Shown here piece by piece: positions 27,640 to 37,090 of a stretch of DNA of 64,000 nucleotides (positions within the stretch are counted from its first letter, which is position 1; every line of letters starts with the position of its first letter). This stretch comes from an uncultured Flavobacteriales bacterium (lineage in GTDB: Bacteria; Bacteroidota; Bacteroidia; Flavobacteriales_D; Crocinitomicaceae), in the NCBI GenBank assembly GCA_913046365.1, contig CAJWRM010000006.1:18561-82560 (forward strand), in the 5' to 3' direction. The notes beneath the pieces were generated by a model, which made no database searches, was not told the DNA's origin, and worked only from the letters and a program-made list of their open reading frames with translations. The translations under genes were made by a program, and so were the position numbers.

Positions 27640-28895
27640 TGAGGAGAGTTGTTATAACAGGACTTGGAGCATTGACTCCAATTGGAGAGACAATAGATTC
27701 ATTTTGGGATGGATTGAAGAATGGAAAAAGTGGAGCCGGTCCCATTACAAAGTTTGATACGGGAAAGTTCAAAGCTAAATTTGCTTGTGAACTTAAAGAC
27801 TATAATGCTTTAGATCATTTTGATAGAAAGGAGTTGCGTAAATATGATCCATTTAGTCAATACGCATTAGTGTCAACGGATCAAGCTGTAAAAGATGCAG
27901 CACTTAACTTCGACGAGGTCGATAAAACCAGAGTAGGAGTCATTTGGGGCTCAGGAAATGGAGGGATTCAGACCTTTCAAGATCAAATGACGGAGTTTTG
28001 TGAGGGTGATGGTACGCCTAGATTTACGCCTTACTTCATACCTAGAATCTTAGTGGATATTGCTTCGGGAATTTTATCTATTAAGTACGGGCTTCAAGGC
28101 GTTAATTTTTGCCCAGTATCAGCCTGTGCTACCTCAAATACAGCATTGATAGAAGCCTTTAACTATATTAAATGGGACAAGGCGGATCTTATTATAAGTG
28201 GAGGTTCAGAAGCAGCAATTAACCAAGCCTCTATGGGTGGTTTTGCATCTGCTAGAGCGCTGTCAACTAAAAATGATGCGCCTGAATCTGCCTCAATGCC
28301 TTTTGATGTTGAGCGGGATGGATTTGTGATGGGAGAGGGTGCAGGTTCATTAATTGTTGAAGAGTATGATCATGCCATCAAAAGGGGCGCTAAAATATAC
28401 GCAGAGATTGTCGGTGGAGGAATGGCGGCGGATGCCTATCATCTAACAGGTACACACCCAGAAGGAGAAGGAGCAGTCTTAGGTATGCGGGAAGCGCTTC
28501 GGGAAGCAGGAATAAGCCCGAATGATATTGATCATATAAATATGCATGCAACGTCAACTCCTCTCGGCGACCGTTCAGAATTGATTGCTGCTAAGCGTGT
28601 ATTTGGAGACGACTCAAATGTTACGATTTCTGCAACAAAATCAATGACTGGACATCTTTTAGGCGCAGCAGGTGCTATAGAAGCGATTGCTTGTATCAAA
28701 TCACTTCAAGAAGACTTTGTTCCCCCTACGATTAATACAAAAAATATAGAACCCGATTTTGTCAATTTATTTGATTTCCCATTAGGTAAAGGTCGATCGA
28801 AGGTTGTAAACTACGCCATGAGTAATACTTTTGGTTTCGGTGGCCATATTGCCTCCATTGTACTGAAAAAATATTCAGGTCAAAATGAGCGTTAA
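27639..28895 (+). CDS. fabF: 3-oxoacyl-ACP synthase II
   Basis: Condensing enzyme of fatty acid elongation. 418 residues. The Cys-His-His catalytic set is complete: Cys163 in VSACATSN, His303 in NMHATSTPLGD and His339 in SMTGHLLGAAGA. The opening RRVVITGLGALTPIG is standard for KAS II. No acpP is adjacent, so this may be a second, specialised copy rather than the housekeeping gene; this cannot be decided here. Coupled to the protease by TAATG and overlapping the next gene by 11 nt. Confidence 0.94.
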   Translation: MRRVVITGLGALTPIGETIDSFWDGLKNGKSGAGPITKFDTGKFKAKFACELKDYNALDHFDRKELRKYDPFSQYALVSTDQAVKDAALNFDEVDKTRVGVIWGSGNGGIQTFQDQMTEFCEGDGTPRFTPYFIPRILVDIASGILSIKYGLQGVNFCPVSACATSNTALIEAFNYIKWDKADLIISGGSEAAINQASMGGFASARALSTKNDAPESASMPFDVERDGFVMGEGAGSLIVEEYDHAIKRGAKIYAEIVGGGMAADAYHLTGTHPEGEGAVLGMREALREAGISPNDIDHINMHATSTPLGDRSELIAAKRVFGDDSNVTISATKSMTGHLLGAAGAIEAIACIKSLQEDFVPPTINTKNIEPDFVNLFDFPLGKGRSKVVNYAMSNTFGFGGHIASIVLKKYSGQNER

Positions 28896-31335
28896 GTCCC
28901 GTTACTTGTTCTTTTTAGCTTTCATGCCTTTTGTGTTTTCGGCGCAAAATAAAATTCACGAGGTTAGAGGAAAGGTTTTGGATACCCAAGGAATTCCAAT
29001 TGAATTCGCTACCGTGAAGCTATTGAGCGCTGGAGATTCAACATTGATTCATGCAATGTATGCAGATGAGCAGGGTCAATTTCAGTTCAAGGCTGTCAAT
29101 TGTAATTCAACTTATATCTTGAAGCTTTCAAATGTTGGATATACCACGAAGCAACTTCCTCCTTTTAGATCTAATACTTGTAGCACGCATGATTATGGTC
29201 CTATTGAGCTTTTTGTAGATGTAACACTGAATTTAGAGGAAGTAAAGGTGCAGGCTCAAATCGACGTACTTAAAGCGGGTATAGACAAAAAGATTTACAA
29301 TGTTGGGCAGGATATTTCTGTTCGTGGTGGAACAGCAAATGATGTATTGAATAGACTTCCTTCTGTTGAGGTGGACGAGGATGGGGGAGTCACGCTTCGA
29401 GGGGATGGTTCCGTTATTATTTTAATTAATGGCAGGCCAAGTTCCTTAAGTGGAGGGAATGGAAAGACATTGTTAGATGCGCTTCCTGCAGGGTCAATCG
29501 AGCGTGTGGAAATTGTAGCCAATCCATCTGCAAAGTATGATCCCGATGGAACCTCCGGCATCATTAATATTGTCCTTAAGAAAAGTCTTTTCAAAGGGCT
29601 GAATGGTGCTGTTTCTTCAAATGTTGGTTCTGGTGATTTGTCTTCGGGCAATATCTTTGAAGGCAACATATCTTTGAATTACCGGAACAATAAGCTGAAC
29701 GTATATTCCTCATACAACGGAAGGACCTACAATGGGTATCGAAATAAATTTTCTGATATCTATGAAAATCTAGGTGAAGACTCAATCGTTAGATTGAATC
29801 AGAGCAGATTAGGCACTGACCTGAACAATTCTCAATCCTTAAGGGCTGGCATTGATTTAAATCTATCTGAACGCCATAAGCTTGGTGTTTTTGGTAATTT
29901 AAGCCTAGGAAGAAGAGAACGACGTGGAAACCTTTTGAATACCTTATATCAGTATACTGAATCTCCTAGTAACTTATGGAGGAGAACAAGCTTTGATCCT
30001 AAAACAAGAACGAATATTGATTTAGGATTGAATTATGAATGGTCCTTTAAGAAGGACAGGGGAAAGCTTCAGTTCAATGTAAACCAATCCTTTGGTGATG
30101 AGGATATCAAAGGGTATTACTCAGAAGCCTACTTCACTTTAGATACTTTGCTAAATGGCGAAGATACGTTGCGGCAACAGCTTGAGAATATTGAATCCAA
30201 TGATATCAACACTATTCAGCTCGATGTGGAATATATTTTTCCGAAAATCAATTCAAGAATCGAGTTGGGTGCCAAAAGTATTATTCGGGACCAATCTGTC
30301 AGTACCTTTTCTGAAACCTATGATCACGACGCTCAAGCCTTTTCAGAAGATACATTGGCCAATTTTGATTACCGCTACGATGAACGTATATTTAGCATAT
30401 ATGGAATCTTCGGTCAACAAATTGATAAATTCAAATATCAATTTGGGGTTAGGTTAGAGCAGGCTTATCAAATCCCAGAGCTAATTTCCGATTCGAGCTC
30501 TATTCCAAATACGTATTTTAATGCATTCCCTTCCGCCCACATTAAATATGCATTAAATGAACGCAATGAGCTTGGCCTGAGCTATAGCCGAAGGATTTCT
30601 AGAGCAAGAGCAAATCAGCTGAACCCATTTACAAATTACGCTGACCCTTTTAATTTGAGACGAGGTAATCCATATTTACAACCAGAATATATTCATTCTT
30701 TTGATCTCGCATACACTTTCGAGAAAAAAACATTTTCAATTTCTTCAAGCTTATATTATCGCAGAAGTCAAGGGGTAATAACGCGTATAAAAGAATTCTA
30801 TGACGACAATACGAGTGCAATAACCTATCAAAACTTGAGTAGTACCAATGCCTTGGGTACTGAAATTGTTTTGATGTTCAAGCCCTTTTCTTTTTGGAGG
30901 ACAACTGCATCTTTTAATGGTAACTTAGTGGAGTATTACACCGATCTCCAAGGTTTGTCTAATACAACCGGAGCTTATGTCAAAGCTAAATTTAATACTG
31001 TATTAGACTTTTGGAAAAAGACCGCGAGCTTTCAGGCAAGTTATGGATACAATGGACCGAGGGTAATGGTACAAGGAACAGTTCAACGAAAAGGAACTTT
31101 TGATTTGGCTTTTGAAAAGAAGTTTTTAGACGGCAATATGGCCTTTGGCATACGGGTCTCTGATTTATTCAATCAACAATCTTTTTATATGGATGCAGTT
31201 CGAGAAAATTTCCAACAAATAGCTTACTACAAATGGATGTCAAGAAGAGTATTTTTGACATTTAATTATAAATTCGGTAAAATTGAATTTAAGAATAAAA
31301 GCACCACAGAATTGAATAGCCCAGGACGTCGCTAA
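28885..31335 (+). CDS. TonB-dependent receptor-like outer membrane barrel
   Basis: 816 residues. Signal peptide ending in FSAQ. An N-terminal carboxypeptidase-regulatory-like domain (about 25-100, HEVRGKVLDTQGIPIEFA) comes next, then a plug (about 120-230) with RGGTANDVLNRLPSVEVDE and the typical PSAKYDPDGTSGIINIVL. The large barrel ends in FNYKFGKIEF with a short tail. This plug-barrel type is the 'outer membrane beta-barrel protein' family often seen in Bacteroidota; the substrate is unknown. There is no SusD partner. It is the last gene of protease-fabF-receptor and overlaps the convergent gene at 31332 by 4 nt. Confidence 0.88.
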   Translation: MSVKSRYLFFLAFMPFVFSAQNKIHEVRGKVLDTQGIPIEFATVKLLSAGDSTLIHAMYADEQGQFQFKAVNCNSTYILKLSNVGYTTKQLPPFRSNTCSTHDYGPIELFVDVTLNLEEVKVQAQIDVLKAGIDKKIYNVGQDISVRGGTANDVLNRLPSVEVDEDGGVTLRGDGSVIILINGRPSSLSGGNGKTLLDALPAGSIERVEIVANPSAKYDPDGTSGIINIVLKKSLFKGLNGAVSSNVGSGDLSSGNIFEGNISLNYRNNKLNVYSSYNGRTYNGYRNKFSDIYENLGEDSIVRLNQSRLGTDLNNSQSLRAGIDLNLSERHKLGVFGNLSLGRRERRGNLLNTLYQYTESPSNLWRRTSFDPKTRTNIDLGLNYEWSFKKDRGKLQFNVNQSFGDEDIKGYYSEAYFTLDTLLNGEDTLRQQLENIESNDINTIQLDVEYIFPKINSRIELGAKSIIRDQSVSTFSETYDHDAQAFSEDTLANFDYRYDERIFSIYGIFGQQIDKFKYQFGVRLEQAYQIPELISDSSSIPNTYFNAFPSAHIKYALNERNELGLSYSRRISRARANQLNPFTNYADPFNLRRGNPYLQPEYIHSFDLAYTFEKKTFSISSSLYYRRSQGVITRIKEFYDDNTSAITYQNLSSTNALGTEIVLMFKPFSFWRTTASFNGNLVEYYTDLQGLSNTTGAYVKAKFNTVLDFWKKTASFQASYGYNGPRVMVQGTVQRKGTFDLAFEKKFLDGNMAFGIRVSDLFNQQSFYMDAVRENFQQIAYYKWMSRRVFLTFNYKFGKIEFKNKSTTELNSPGRR

Positions 31336-31877
31336 TCTTTTTCGCCCTCAAGGTTTTTTAATATTCTCCCTAGTTCTTCAAGTATTGTATTAGGTAATGA
31401 CATTAGCTCGGTGTTCTTATGTGACCGAAAAAGACCAAGAAGATCCATGCTGTCCATTTCTTTACCAAGAATGGGTAGGGTAATTTTATTGTAATCGAAG
31501 GTAAAGTAATCGCTCCATAGTTTTTGATTAAGAATTAAACCATCTATTGCGCGGACTAATGCAATTGCATTTGTCCCAAGTGCAATTTCGCGTTTAAATT
31601 TACTTTTGTTCTTTTCATAGCTCAAGAAAAGTGTTTCCCAATCGTCTCCGTTTACGGATAATTCTATTGGCTCAAAGACTGCAGATTCAGTATCTTCAAG
31701 AAATGAATAAGCGTTATGCAGTGTGGATAATCGTTCTTGTCTTTTACGCAGAACTTTCGGAATAATTCCTTGATTCAGCATAGATGTCTTTAGCTGAAAC
31801 AAAAGGGACTCATAAGCCTCGTGTACATCTTCATGCTTATCTAATTGGAGAATCAGCTCAGCTTTTTTTCTGTCCAT
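31332..31877 (-). CDS. Hypothetical protein downstream of terC
   Basis: 181 residues, no family recognised. Predicted mostly helical and rich in charged residues, with no signal peptide or membrane segment. It starts 20 nt inside the terC 3' end and is the last gene of thioesterase-menF-menD-terC, so it is probably translated by coupling. No cysteine or metal motif gives a clue. Confidence 0.65.
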   Translation of the reverse strand: MDRKKAELILQLDKHEDVHEAYESLLFQLKTSMLNQGIIPKVLRKRQERLSTLHNAYSFLEDTESAVFEPIELSVNGDDWETLFLSYEKNKSKFKREIALGTNAIALVRAIDGLILNQKLWSDYFTFDYNKITLPILGKEMDSMDLLGLFRSHKNTELMSLPNTILEELGRILKNLEGEKD

Positions 31878-32625
31878 GTTTTCTAAGCTTATTCTTTCGC
31901 ATTTTGATGTTGAGCATTTCTACGATCAAGGCATACGCCAATGCGAAATAGATATATCCTTTGGGGAAATGCTGACCAAAGGCCTCTGAAATCAGGAGAA
32001 TACCCACGGCGACAAGGAAACTGAGTGCAATCATCTTTATCGTTGGACGGCTTGAAATGAAGTCCCCAATTTGCTTTGCAAAGGAGATCATAACAATGAT
32101 CGAGATGATGATTGCAAAAACAATAATAGCGATTGGGTCTGAATTGGTTTCTGCGCCGACACCATTTGTCATACCCACGGCGGATATGATCGAATCAAAG
32201 CTGAAGATTAAATCAATAATAATAATCTGACCAATAATATTTAATAGTCCTTTCTTTTTCTTACTGGTTATGTGATGTTCGTTACTGATGTTCTTATGCA
32301 TTTCATCAACAGATTTGTAAATAAGGAATAGGCCGCCAAGCAGAAGAATTAGACTTTGTACACTGAAAGGAGCGTTAAATAAAGTGAATAACGGCTTTGT
32401 AAGACCCATCAAAATGGATACAACAGAAAGTAATCCTAAGCGAAGGATGAGTGCAATGGATAAACCTATGTTTCTCGCTTTTCGTTGGTCTTGAGCTTCA
32501 AGCTTCTCGGTAACAATGCTGATGAATAAAATATTATCAATCCCTAATACAATCTCTAAAACTGAGAGAATTAATAGGTAAATCCATCCCTCCCAAAACA
32601 TGAAGATATCCAGGTAATCAAGCAT
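31858..32625 (-). CDS. TerC-family integral membrane protein
   Basis: 255 residues with about seven membrane helices. The conserved acidic membrane motifs are visible: LEIVLGIDNILFI near residue 22 and IIDLIFSFDSIISAVGM near 135. TerC relatives are linked to tellurite resistance and, in several bacteria, to manganese export and metal loading of secreted proteins. The start overlaps the menD stop by 8 nt, so it is carried in the menaquinone operon; the functional link, if any, is unknown. Confidence 0.9.
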   Translation of the reverse strand: MLDYLDIFMFWEGWIYLLILSVLEIVLGIDNILFISIVTEKLEAQDQRKARNIGLSIALILRLGLLSVVSILMGLTKPLFTLFNAPFSVQSLILLLGGLFLIYKSVDEMHKNISNEHHITSKKKKGLLNIIGQIIIIDLIFSFDSIISAVGMTNGVGAETNSDPIAIIVFAIIISIIVMISFAKQIGDFISSRPTIKMIALSFLVAVGILLISEAFGQHFPKGYIYFALAYALIVEMLNIKMRKNKLRKHGQKKS

Positions 32626-34291
32626 TATTTAAATGTTTAAAGAACCGCTCTAATTCCTTAGGGTTTTCATTTGAATCCGTTGTTAAGAGGAGTAGCTGGG
32701 ATTTGTTGTCCTGAAAAAAATCAATAATTTGATCTTGAATTTTTTTACTTTTTTTACCGGAGTATACTTGAATCCCAAAGCTATTGGCAATAGCCTTAAC
32801 ATCGGTGCCGTGCTTTGCTTCAAAATACCTTTCCAATTGATCCGAGGATTTCGAACCATCAATAATCTTGAAAATACCCCCTCCTTTATTATCGAGTACA
32901 ATTATTTTTAAGTTTTTCGGAAAAGGATCTATCCAGAGGGCATTGCTGTCGTATATGAATGAAACATCACCACTAATGAAAACATGCTGTGCATTAGGAT
33001 TGGCAATAGCGCCTCCTACTGCTGTGCTTGTGCATCCGTCTATACCACTTGTTCCACGATTACATTCATAATGAACATTTGGAACCGGATCGAATAGCTG
33101 CATATATCGCACGATGGCGCTGTTTCCGAGATGCAAGGTACATTTCTCAGGTAAGGTATGGTAAAGTGCATGGAACACCTCCAAATCTGTATTTGTTTGC
33201 GCTTTATTAAAGAAGCTAGGAATGCGATCCTTAACGAGGTAATCAAGTTGATTCCATGTAGCTTTGAAGTTTTTGTTGTTTAGCAGTGTTGCCTTTTTGT
33301 TGAGTAGCTCAAAAAAGGATGTTGGTTTACATTCATAATGATCATCTAATCTCAAAAATAAATCGATGCCAATATTACTTTTGTTGATGGCAATATGTCT
33401 TTTAGGTGGGTGCTTAATAAAAAAAGATTTGATGCGCTTCGAAACAATCGCACCTCCGATAGTGATAAGGATATCAGGAACGAATCTTTTTTCTCCTTTA
33501 GCATCGATTGAATTTAGTGCTCGGTCGATACAATTTACAAAGGACCTATCGCTAATCCCTGAGGTGTTTTCATTGAGCACAACAACATTTGAGTTCTTAT
33601 TAAAATCAACAAGAGCACTTTTTAAAATATAGTCTGTGCTGCCTTGCCCGCAAAGAACGAGTATTTTTTGATCTCCAAAGCTTTGGATTTCATCTTTAGT
33701 TAGAGAAAATACTTTTTCTTTTATTTCCTCTTTTTTATTGGCTTTTTCCTTTTGAATATGGATATCAGATACTCCATATAGTGGCTCTTCCAGGTGTATG
33801 TTCAGATGCATAGGTCGATACGGAGACTCCTGCATTTTGCCAAAAAAATCTGTAATCGAGTTATGATTCATCTTTCCATTACTATCCTCAACAGAAAGAG
33901 ATTGCTTTACGTGTTTACCGAATACTTCGTGTTGCATAATGGTTTGCCCATGTCCCTTATTGATAAGGCGCTTAGGGCGGTCTGCGGATAAAATTAACAG
34001 CCGCTGTTCTCTATAAAAAGCTTCCGATATAGCAGGGAAGTAGTTTAAAACCGCCGATCCTGAGGTACAACATAATGCAACGGTTTGCTGAAGGGTTTGT
34101 GACATTCCCAATGCATAAAATGCAGCGGCACGTTCATCATGAATGACATGTGTTTCGAAATCTGGGTGCACATCAAAAGAAATAGCAAAAGGGGCATTTC
34201 TCGATCCAGGAGAAAAAACAATGTGTTTAATGCCATGATTTATGCATTCCTGAATGATTTTTTGTACTACTGGCTTATTGCTGATTTCCAT
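32618..34291 (-). CDS. menD: SEPHCHC synthase, menaquinone step (MenD)
   Basis: ThDP-dependent enzyme joining isochorismate and 2-oxoglutarate. About 557 residues from the ATG at 34291; an in-frame TTG three codons earlier is less likely. The N-terminal FSPGSRNAPFAISF and HDERAAAF contain the ThDP-activating Glu, and TSGSAVLNYFPAISEA is family-specific. The C-terminal ThDP-binding stretch reads FISGDVSFIYDSNALW...NNKGGGIF. It follows menF by 11 nt and supplies the committed step after isochorismate synthesis. Confidence 0.95.
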   Translation of the reverse strand: MEISNKPVVQKIIQECINHGIKHIVFSPGSRNAPFAISFDVHPDFETHVIHDERAAAFYALGMSQTLQQTVALCCTSGSAVLNYFPAISEAFYREQRLLILSADRPKRLINKGHGQTIMQHEVFGKHVKQSLSVEDSNGKMNHNSITDFFGKMQESPYRPMHLNIHLEEPLYGVSDIHIQKEKANKKEEIKEKVFSLTKDEIQSFGDQKILVLCGQGSTDYILKSALVDFNKNSNVVVLNENTSGISDRSFVNCIDRALNSIDAKGEKRFVPDILITIGGAIVSKRIKSFFIKHPPKRHIAINKSNIGIDLFLRLDDHYECKPTSFFELLNKKATLLNNKNFKATWNQLDYLVKDRIPSFFNKAQTNTDLEVFHALYHTLPEKCTLHLGNSAIVRYMQLFDPVPNVHYECNRGTSGIDGCTSTAVGGAIANPNAQHVFISGDVSFIYDSNALWIDPFPKNLKIIVLDNKGGGIFKIIDGSKSSDQLERYFEAKHGTDVKAIANSFGIQVYSGKKSKKIQDQIIDFFQDNKSQLLLLTTDSNENPKELERFFKHLNNA

Positions 34292-34302
34292 CTTTTGCAA
34301 AT

Positions 34303-35298
34303 CTACAATAAATCAAAAATTCTAGTGAGTGTTTCGCTCTTACTTTCTGTTTCTTCCCATTCATTTTCGACCTTAGATTGAAGGGTATATCCTCCGCCAA
34401 CATATATATGGGCTTTATTCTTTGTGAGCTGACAACAACGTAAGTTCACATAAAGCTTACTCGTTGTTTCTGATACTAAACCTATGTATCCACTGTAAAG
34501 ACTTCTATCTTGATTTGAACCCTCAAGTTCTATTTGTTCGATAAGTCTTTTACTTTGTTCTTTTGGAACACCATTAACCGCGGGGGTAGGATGAAGCCCC
34601 ATTGCAATATCCAAAGGATGCTTTTTATTTAGGTTAAATGAAATATCAGTGCGCAGGTGTTCTATATTTCCGGCTGTTGCCGTATGTGGGCCGTTAATAT
34701 TGATGTCTTTTGTTCCCTGATTCTTTAGCTCACTCGTAATGTATTCCGTTACAAATTGCTGTTCCTGTCGTTCTTTTGAGCTCCACTCAAGTCCTTTAGA
34801 AACCTCCTTGGTTCCAGCAAGTGACATTGTTTTCGACTTTTCTCCATTGCTTTCAACTAATGTTTCAGGAGTTGCACCAATCCATGTTCCAAAGTGTGGT
34901 GAAGAAATAAGATAGACAAACGCTTTTGGGTAGGATTCACATAGTTTAGTGTAGAGCTCCCAGTATTTATCCGTATCCAACATACAGGTCTTGATTCGAG
35001 ACAGAACAACTTTATTAATGGCCTTTTGGGGCATCAGCTTTAGCGCAAGTTTTCCTTGCTTGATGTAGCGCTCTTTTGATATAGATATCGGTTGTTGCTC
35101 ATTCAAATGTAGTGCGTAGTCAAGAGGATCAAAGTGTGCTTTGTCATTCGATTCAAACACAAGTTGCTTTGTGACATAAAAATTTGACACGATGAATCCA
35201 TTTGATTTTTGGACATCGTTCTTCACTACTTTGAATGATCCCAGCTTCTCAACAGATGATTCATTGGGTATGCGATATGCCAAAAGGTCCATGGACAT
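34303..35298 (-). CDS. menF: Isochorismate synthase
   Basis: Converts chorismate to isochorismate for menaquinone. 331 residues, shorter than the roughly 430 of E. coli MenF; the chorismate-binding core is retained and the N-terminal part is reduced. Recognised from FGTWIGATPETLVE, SLAGTKEV, PHTATAGNIEHLRTD, LHPTPAVNGVPKE and the C-terminal LYSGYIGLV and GGGYTLQSK. Follows the hotdog thioesterase with 2 nt between stop and start and precedes menD. The adjacent MenD makes a menaquinone rather than siderophore role likely. Confidence 0.92.
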   Translation of the reverse strand: MSMDLLAYRIPNESSVEKLGSFKVVKNDVQKSNGFIVSNFYVTKQLVFESNDKAHFDPLDYALHLNEQQPISISKERYIKQGKLALKLMPQKAINKVVLSRIKTCMLDTDKYWELYTKLCESYPKAFVYLISSPHFGTWIGATPETLVESNGEKSKTMSLAGTKEVSKGLEWSSKERQEQQFVTEYITSELKNQGTKDININGPHTATAGNIEHLRTDISFNLNKKHPLDIAMGLHPTPAVNGVPKEQSKRLIEQIELEGSNQDRSLYSGYIGLVSETTSKLYVNLRCCQLTKNKAHIYVGGGYTLQSKVENEWEETESKSETLTRIFDLL

Positions 35299-35300
35299 TT

Positions 35301-35723
35301 TTAAATATCAATAATCATAACTGTTAATCTACCGGAGCAGACTAGTTTGTCTGTACCTTCCTCTCTGATGTCTACTTGCCAAAGATGCGTTCGTTTTCCC
35401 GCGTGCACAATAGTACCTGTTGCAATTACATTTCCGGAGCGAATTCCTCCAATATGATTGGCGTTTATTTCGATACCAACAGGATGTTGTTTTGAAATAT
35501 CCAACAATAGGGTAGAGCCCATGGAGCCAATACTTTCAATAAGTGCTGCACTTGCACCTCCATGAAGCAGTCCCATAGGTTGATGGGTTCTATGGTCTAC
35601 GGGCATTTTGGAGACAACATAATCTTCTCCAAGCTCAATACATTCTATGCCCAATTGCTCCATCAATGTGTTCTTGTTCATTGAGTTGATCAGCTCGATG
35701 GGTACTTGATTCAATTTTTTCAT
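35301..35723 (-). CDS. Hotdog-fold thioesterase, likely DHNA-CoA hydrolase
   Basis: 140 residues of the PaaI/YdiI hotdog type: MPVDHRTHQPMGLLHGGASAALIESIGS contains the typical HGGxxAxLxE active-site motif, and GIEINANHIGG follows. At the head of menF-menD it probably hydrolyses 1,4-dihydroxy-2-naphthoyl-CoA (the MenI role); that function is inferred from context. A -7 box lies 10 nt before the ATG. Confidence 0.85.
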   Translation of the reverse strand: MKKLNQVPIELINSMNKNTLMEQLGIECIELGEDYVVSKMPVDHRTHQPMGLLHGGASAALIESIGSMGSTLLLDISKQHPVGIEINANHIGGIRSGNVIATGTIVHAGKRTHLWQVDIREEGTDKLVCSGRLTVMIIDI

Positions 35724-35733
35724 ATCTATCTAA

Positions 35734-35741
35734 CAAATATA
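35734..35741 (-). promoter_or_regulatory. Putative -7 box of the menaquinone operon
   Basis: TATATTTG on the minus strand fits TAnnTTTG, ending 10 nt before the thioesterase ATG; the mRNA leader would be only a few nucleotides. -33 element not clear. Confidence 0.4.
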
Positions 35742-35844
35742 GGTCTTTACTGTTTTGAAACACCGTTAAATCCGAAACTAGGACATTTAAAATGATAAAT
35801 CTTTGCTTACGGGAAATGAACTTCATAAGGAACACATAAAAATG

Positions 35845-35875
35845 TTTGTCAGTTATGAAAGTATTACTACTTTTG
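35845..35875 (+). promoter_or_regulatory. Promoter of tRNA-Ser
   Basis: TTTG (35845-35848), 19 nt, TACTTTTG (35868-35875): a full match to the Bacteroidota -33/-7 pattern. Only 4 nt (35876-35879) separate it from the mature tRNA 5' end. Confidence 0.75.
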
Positions 35876-35879
35876 CCTC

Positions 35880-35967
35880 GGAGAATTGGCAGAGTGGTCG
35901 ATTGCGGTAGTCTTGAAAACTATTGTACCGAGAGGTACCGGGGGTTCGAATCCCTCATTCTCCGCCA
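35880..35967 (+). tRNA. tRNA-Ser (anticodon UGA)
   Basis: Class II tRNA of 88 nt including an encoded CCA. The acceptor GGAGAAT pairs fully with ATTCTCC; the discriminator is G. The anticodon loop CTTGAAA (35912-35918) sits on a 5-bp stem, giving anticodon TGA. The long variable arm (TACCGAGAGGTA) and the T-loop GTTCGAATC are as expected for serine. The D-loop contains the GG pair. Confidence 0.97.
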
Positions 35968-35974
35968 AAAAATT

Positions 35975-35998
35975 AAAGGTCTCAGTTTTGAGGCCTTT
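35975..35998 (+). terminator. Intrinsic terminator after tRNA-Ser
   Basis: Stem AAAGGTCTCA/TGAGGCCTTT (10 pairs including one G-T) with a GTTT loop and a T run on the plus strand. Starts 7 nt after the tRNA CCA. Confidence 0.85.
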
Positions 35999-36022
35999 TT
36001 TTGTGGATATACATTGAGTATG

Positions 36023-36877
36023 TTATTTGGCAAACAGCTTTTTAAGCAACAAATACACGAATAGAAATACTGAACCGAAAGTTAATCCGATGACAAAATC
36101 TGCAGGATAGATAGGCCAGCCATGTACGAGTTCATGAACGAAATCAATGTTGTGGACAAAAATACCTCCACCCACAAGAATCATGGCAAGTGTGCCCACG
36201 ATTTTAAGCGCTCGGATGATTAAAGGAAGTGCACGAACCATAAAAAAACCGGTCTTTTTCATAAGAGGGTTTTCGCTCGCTGAAATGAGATTATATCCAG
36301 CATCATCCATCCTGACCAAAAGGGCTACAAATCCGTAAACACCAATAGTCGAAAGTAAAGCGATAATTGAAACAACGAGTATTTGTATTGAGATGCTTTG
36401 GTCTAGAACAGTACCGAGTGTAATGATAATAATCTCAATAGATAAAATAAAATCAATTAAAATCGCTGACTTTATCTTTTTTGATTCTAAGATAGCTGGG
36501 TCCTCTATTTGATTTTGCTTTTTGTCACTCGTTTTGTTCTTTTTGTTAAAGAACATCTTAAATACATTTAGCGCTCCTTCAAAGGACAAATAAACACCCC
36601 CGCAAATAAGTATTGGAATAATAACAATAGGAAGGTAAGCGCTAAGCAGGAATATTGCAGGTAGAATAATGACTTTATTTAAGAAAGATCCTTTTGTTAA
36701 TTTCCATAGGACGGGTAGCTCTCTACTTGACATGAATCCAGACGCCTTATCTGCATTAATAGCAAGGTCATCAGCAAGAATACCGATGGTCTTCTTTGTT
36801 GCCGCTTTACTGAGGATCACAACATCATCCATGAGCACTGCTATATCGTCAAGTATGGCTAGAATTCCTGATGTCAT
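36023..36877 (-). CDS. DUF808 family membrane protein
   Basis: 284 residues. The opening GILAILDDIAVLMDDVVILSKAATKKTIGILADDLAINA is the signature of DUF808 (E. coli YedI). About six membrane helices follow, including FILSIEIIIITLG and the C-terminal VIGLTFGSVFLFVYLLLKKL. Function unknown in all members; some are near stress genes. Its 3' end is 24 bp from the tRNA-Ser terminator. A single gene with no close neighbour on its strand. Confidence 0.88.
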   Translation of the reverse strand: MTSGILAILDDIAVLMDDVVILSKAATKKTIGILADDLAINADKASGFMSSRELPVLWKLTKGSFLNKVIILPAIFLLSAYLPIVIIPILICGGVYLSFEGALNVFKMFFNKKNKTSDKKQNQIEDPAILESKKIKSAILIDFILSIEIIIITLGTVLDQSISIQILVVSIIALLSTIGVYGFVALLVRMDDAGYNLISASENPLMKKTGFFMVRALPLIIRALKIVGTLAMILVGGGIFVHNIDFVHELVHGWPIYPADFVIGLTFGSVFLFVYLLLKKLFAK

Positions 36878-37090
36878 GCGATGGGTTTTATTTGATTGCT
36901 AGTTCAGTTGATGTAAAGATAATTTATATCTACGAATGACGTGTCAGAAATTTATAAATGCATACTTACTCATCGTAGATTACGAGATGGCGTCTTACTT
37001 GAAATATAAATGATTGATACTGCGTTTAAAAAGTTGAAACCAGCAAGGATGAATATTGAGGTTAAATGTAATCTTCTATGAAATGAAAGG

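Noticed and set aside
29295..29669. 124-codon open frame on the minus strand
   Set aside because: Antisense to the receptor plug domain, which is clearly coding on the plus strand.
36878..37090. Gap between DUF808 and the cysteine-rich gene
   Set aside because: Searched for short frames, tRNA-like or terminator structures; nothing convincing seen.
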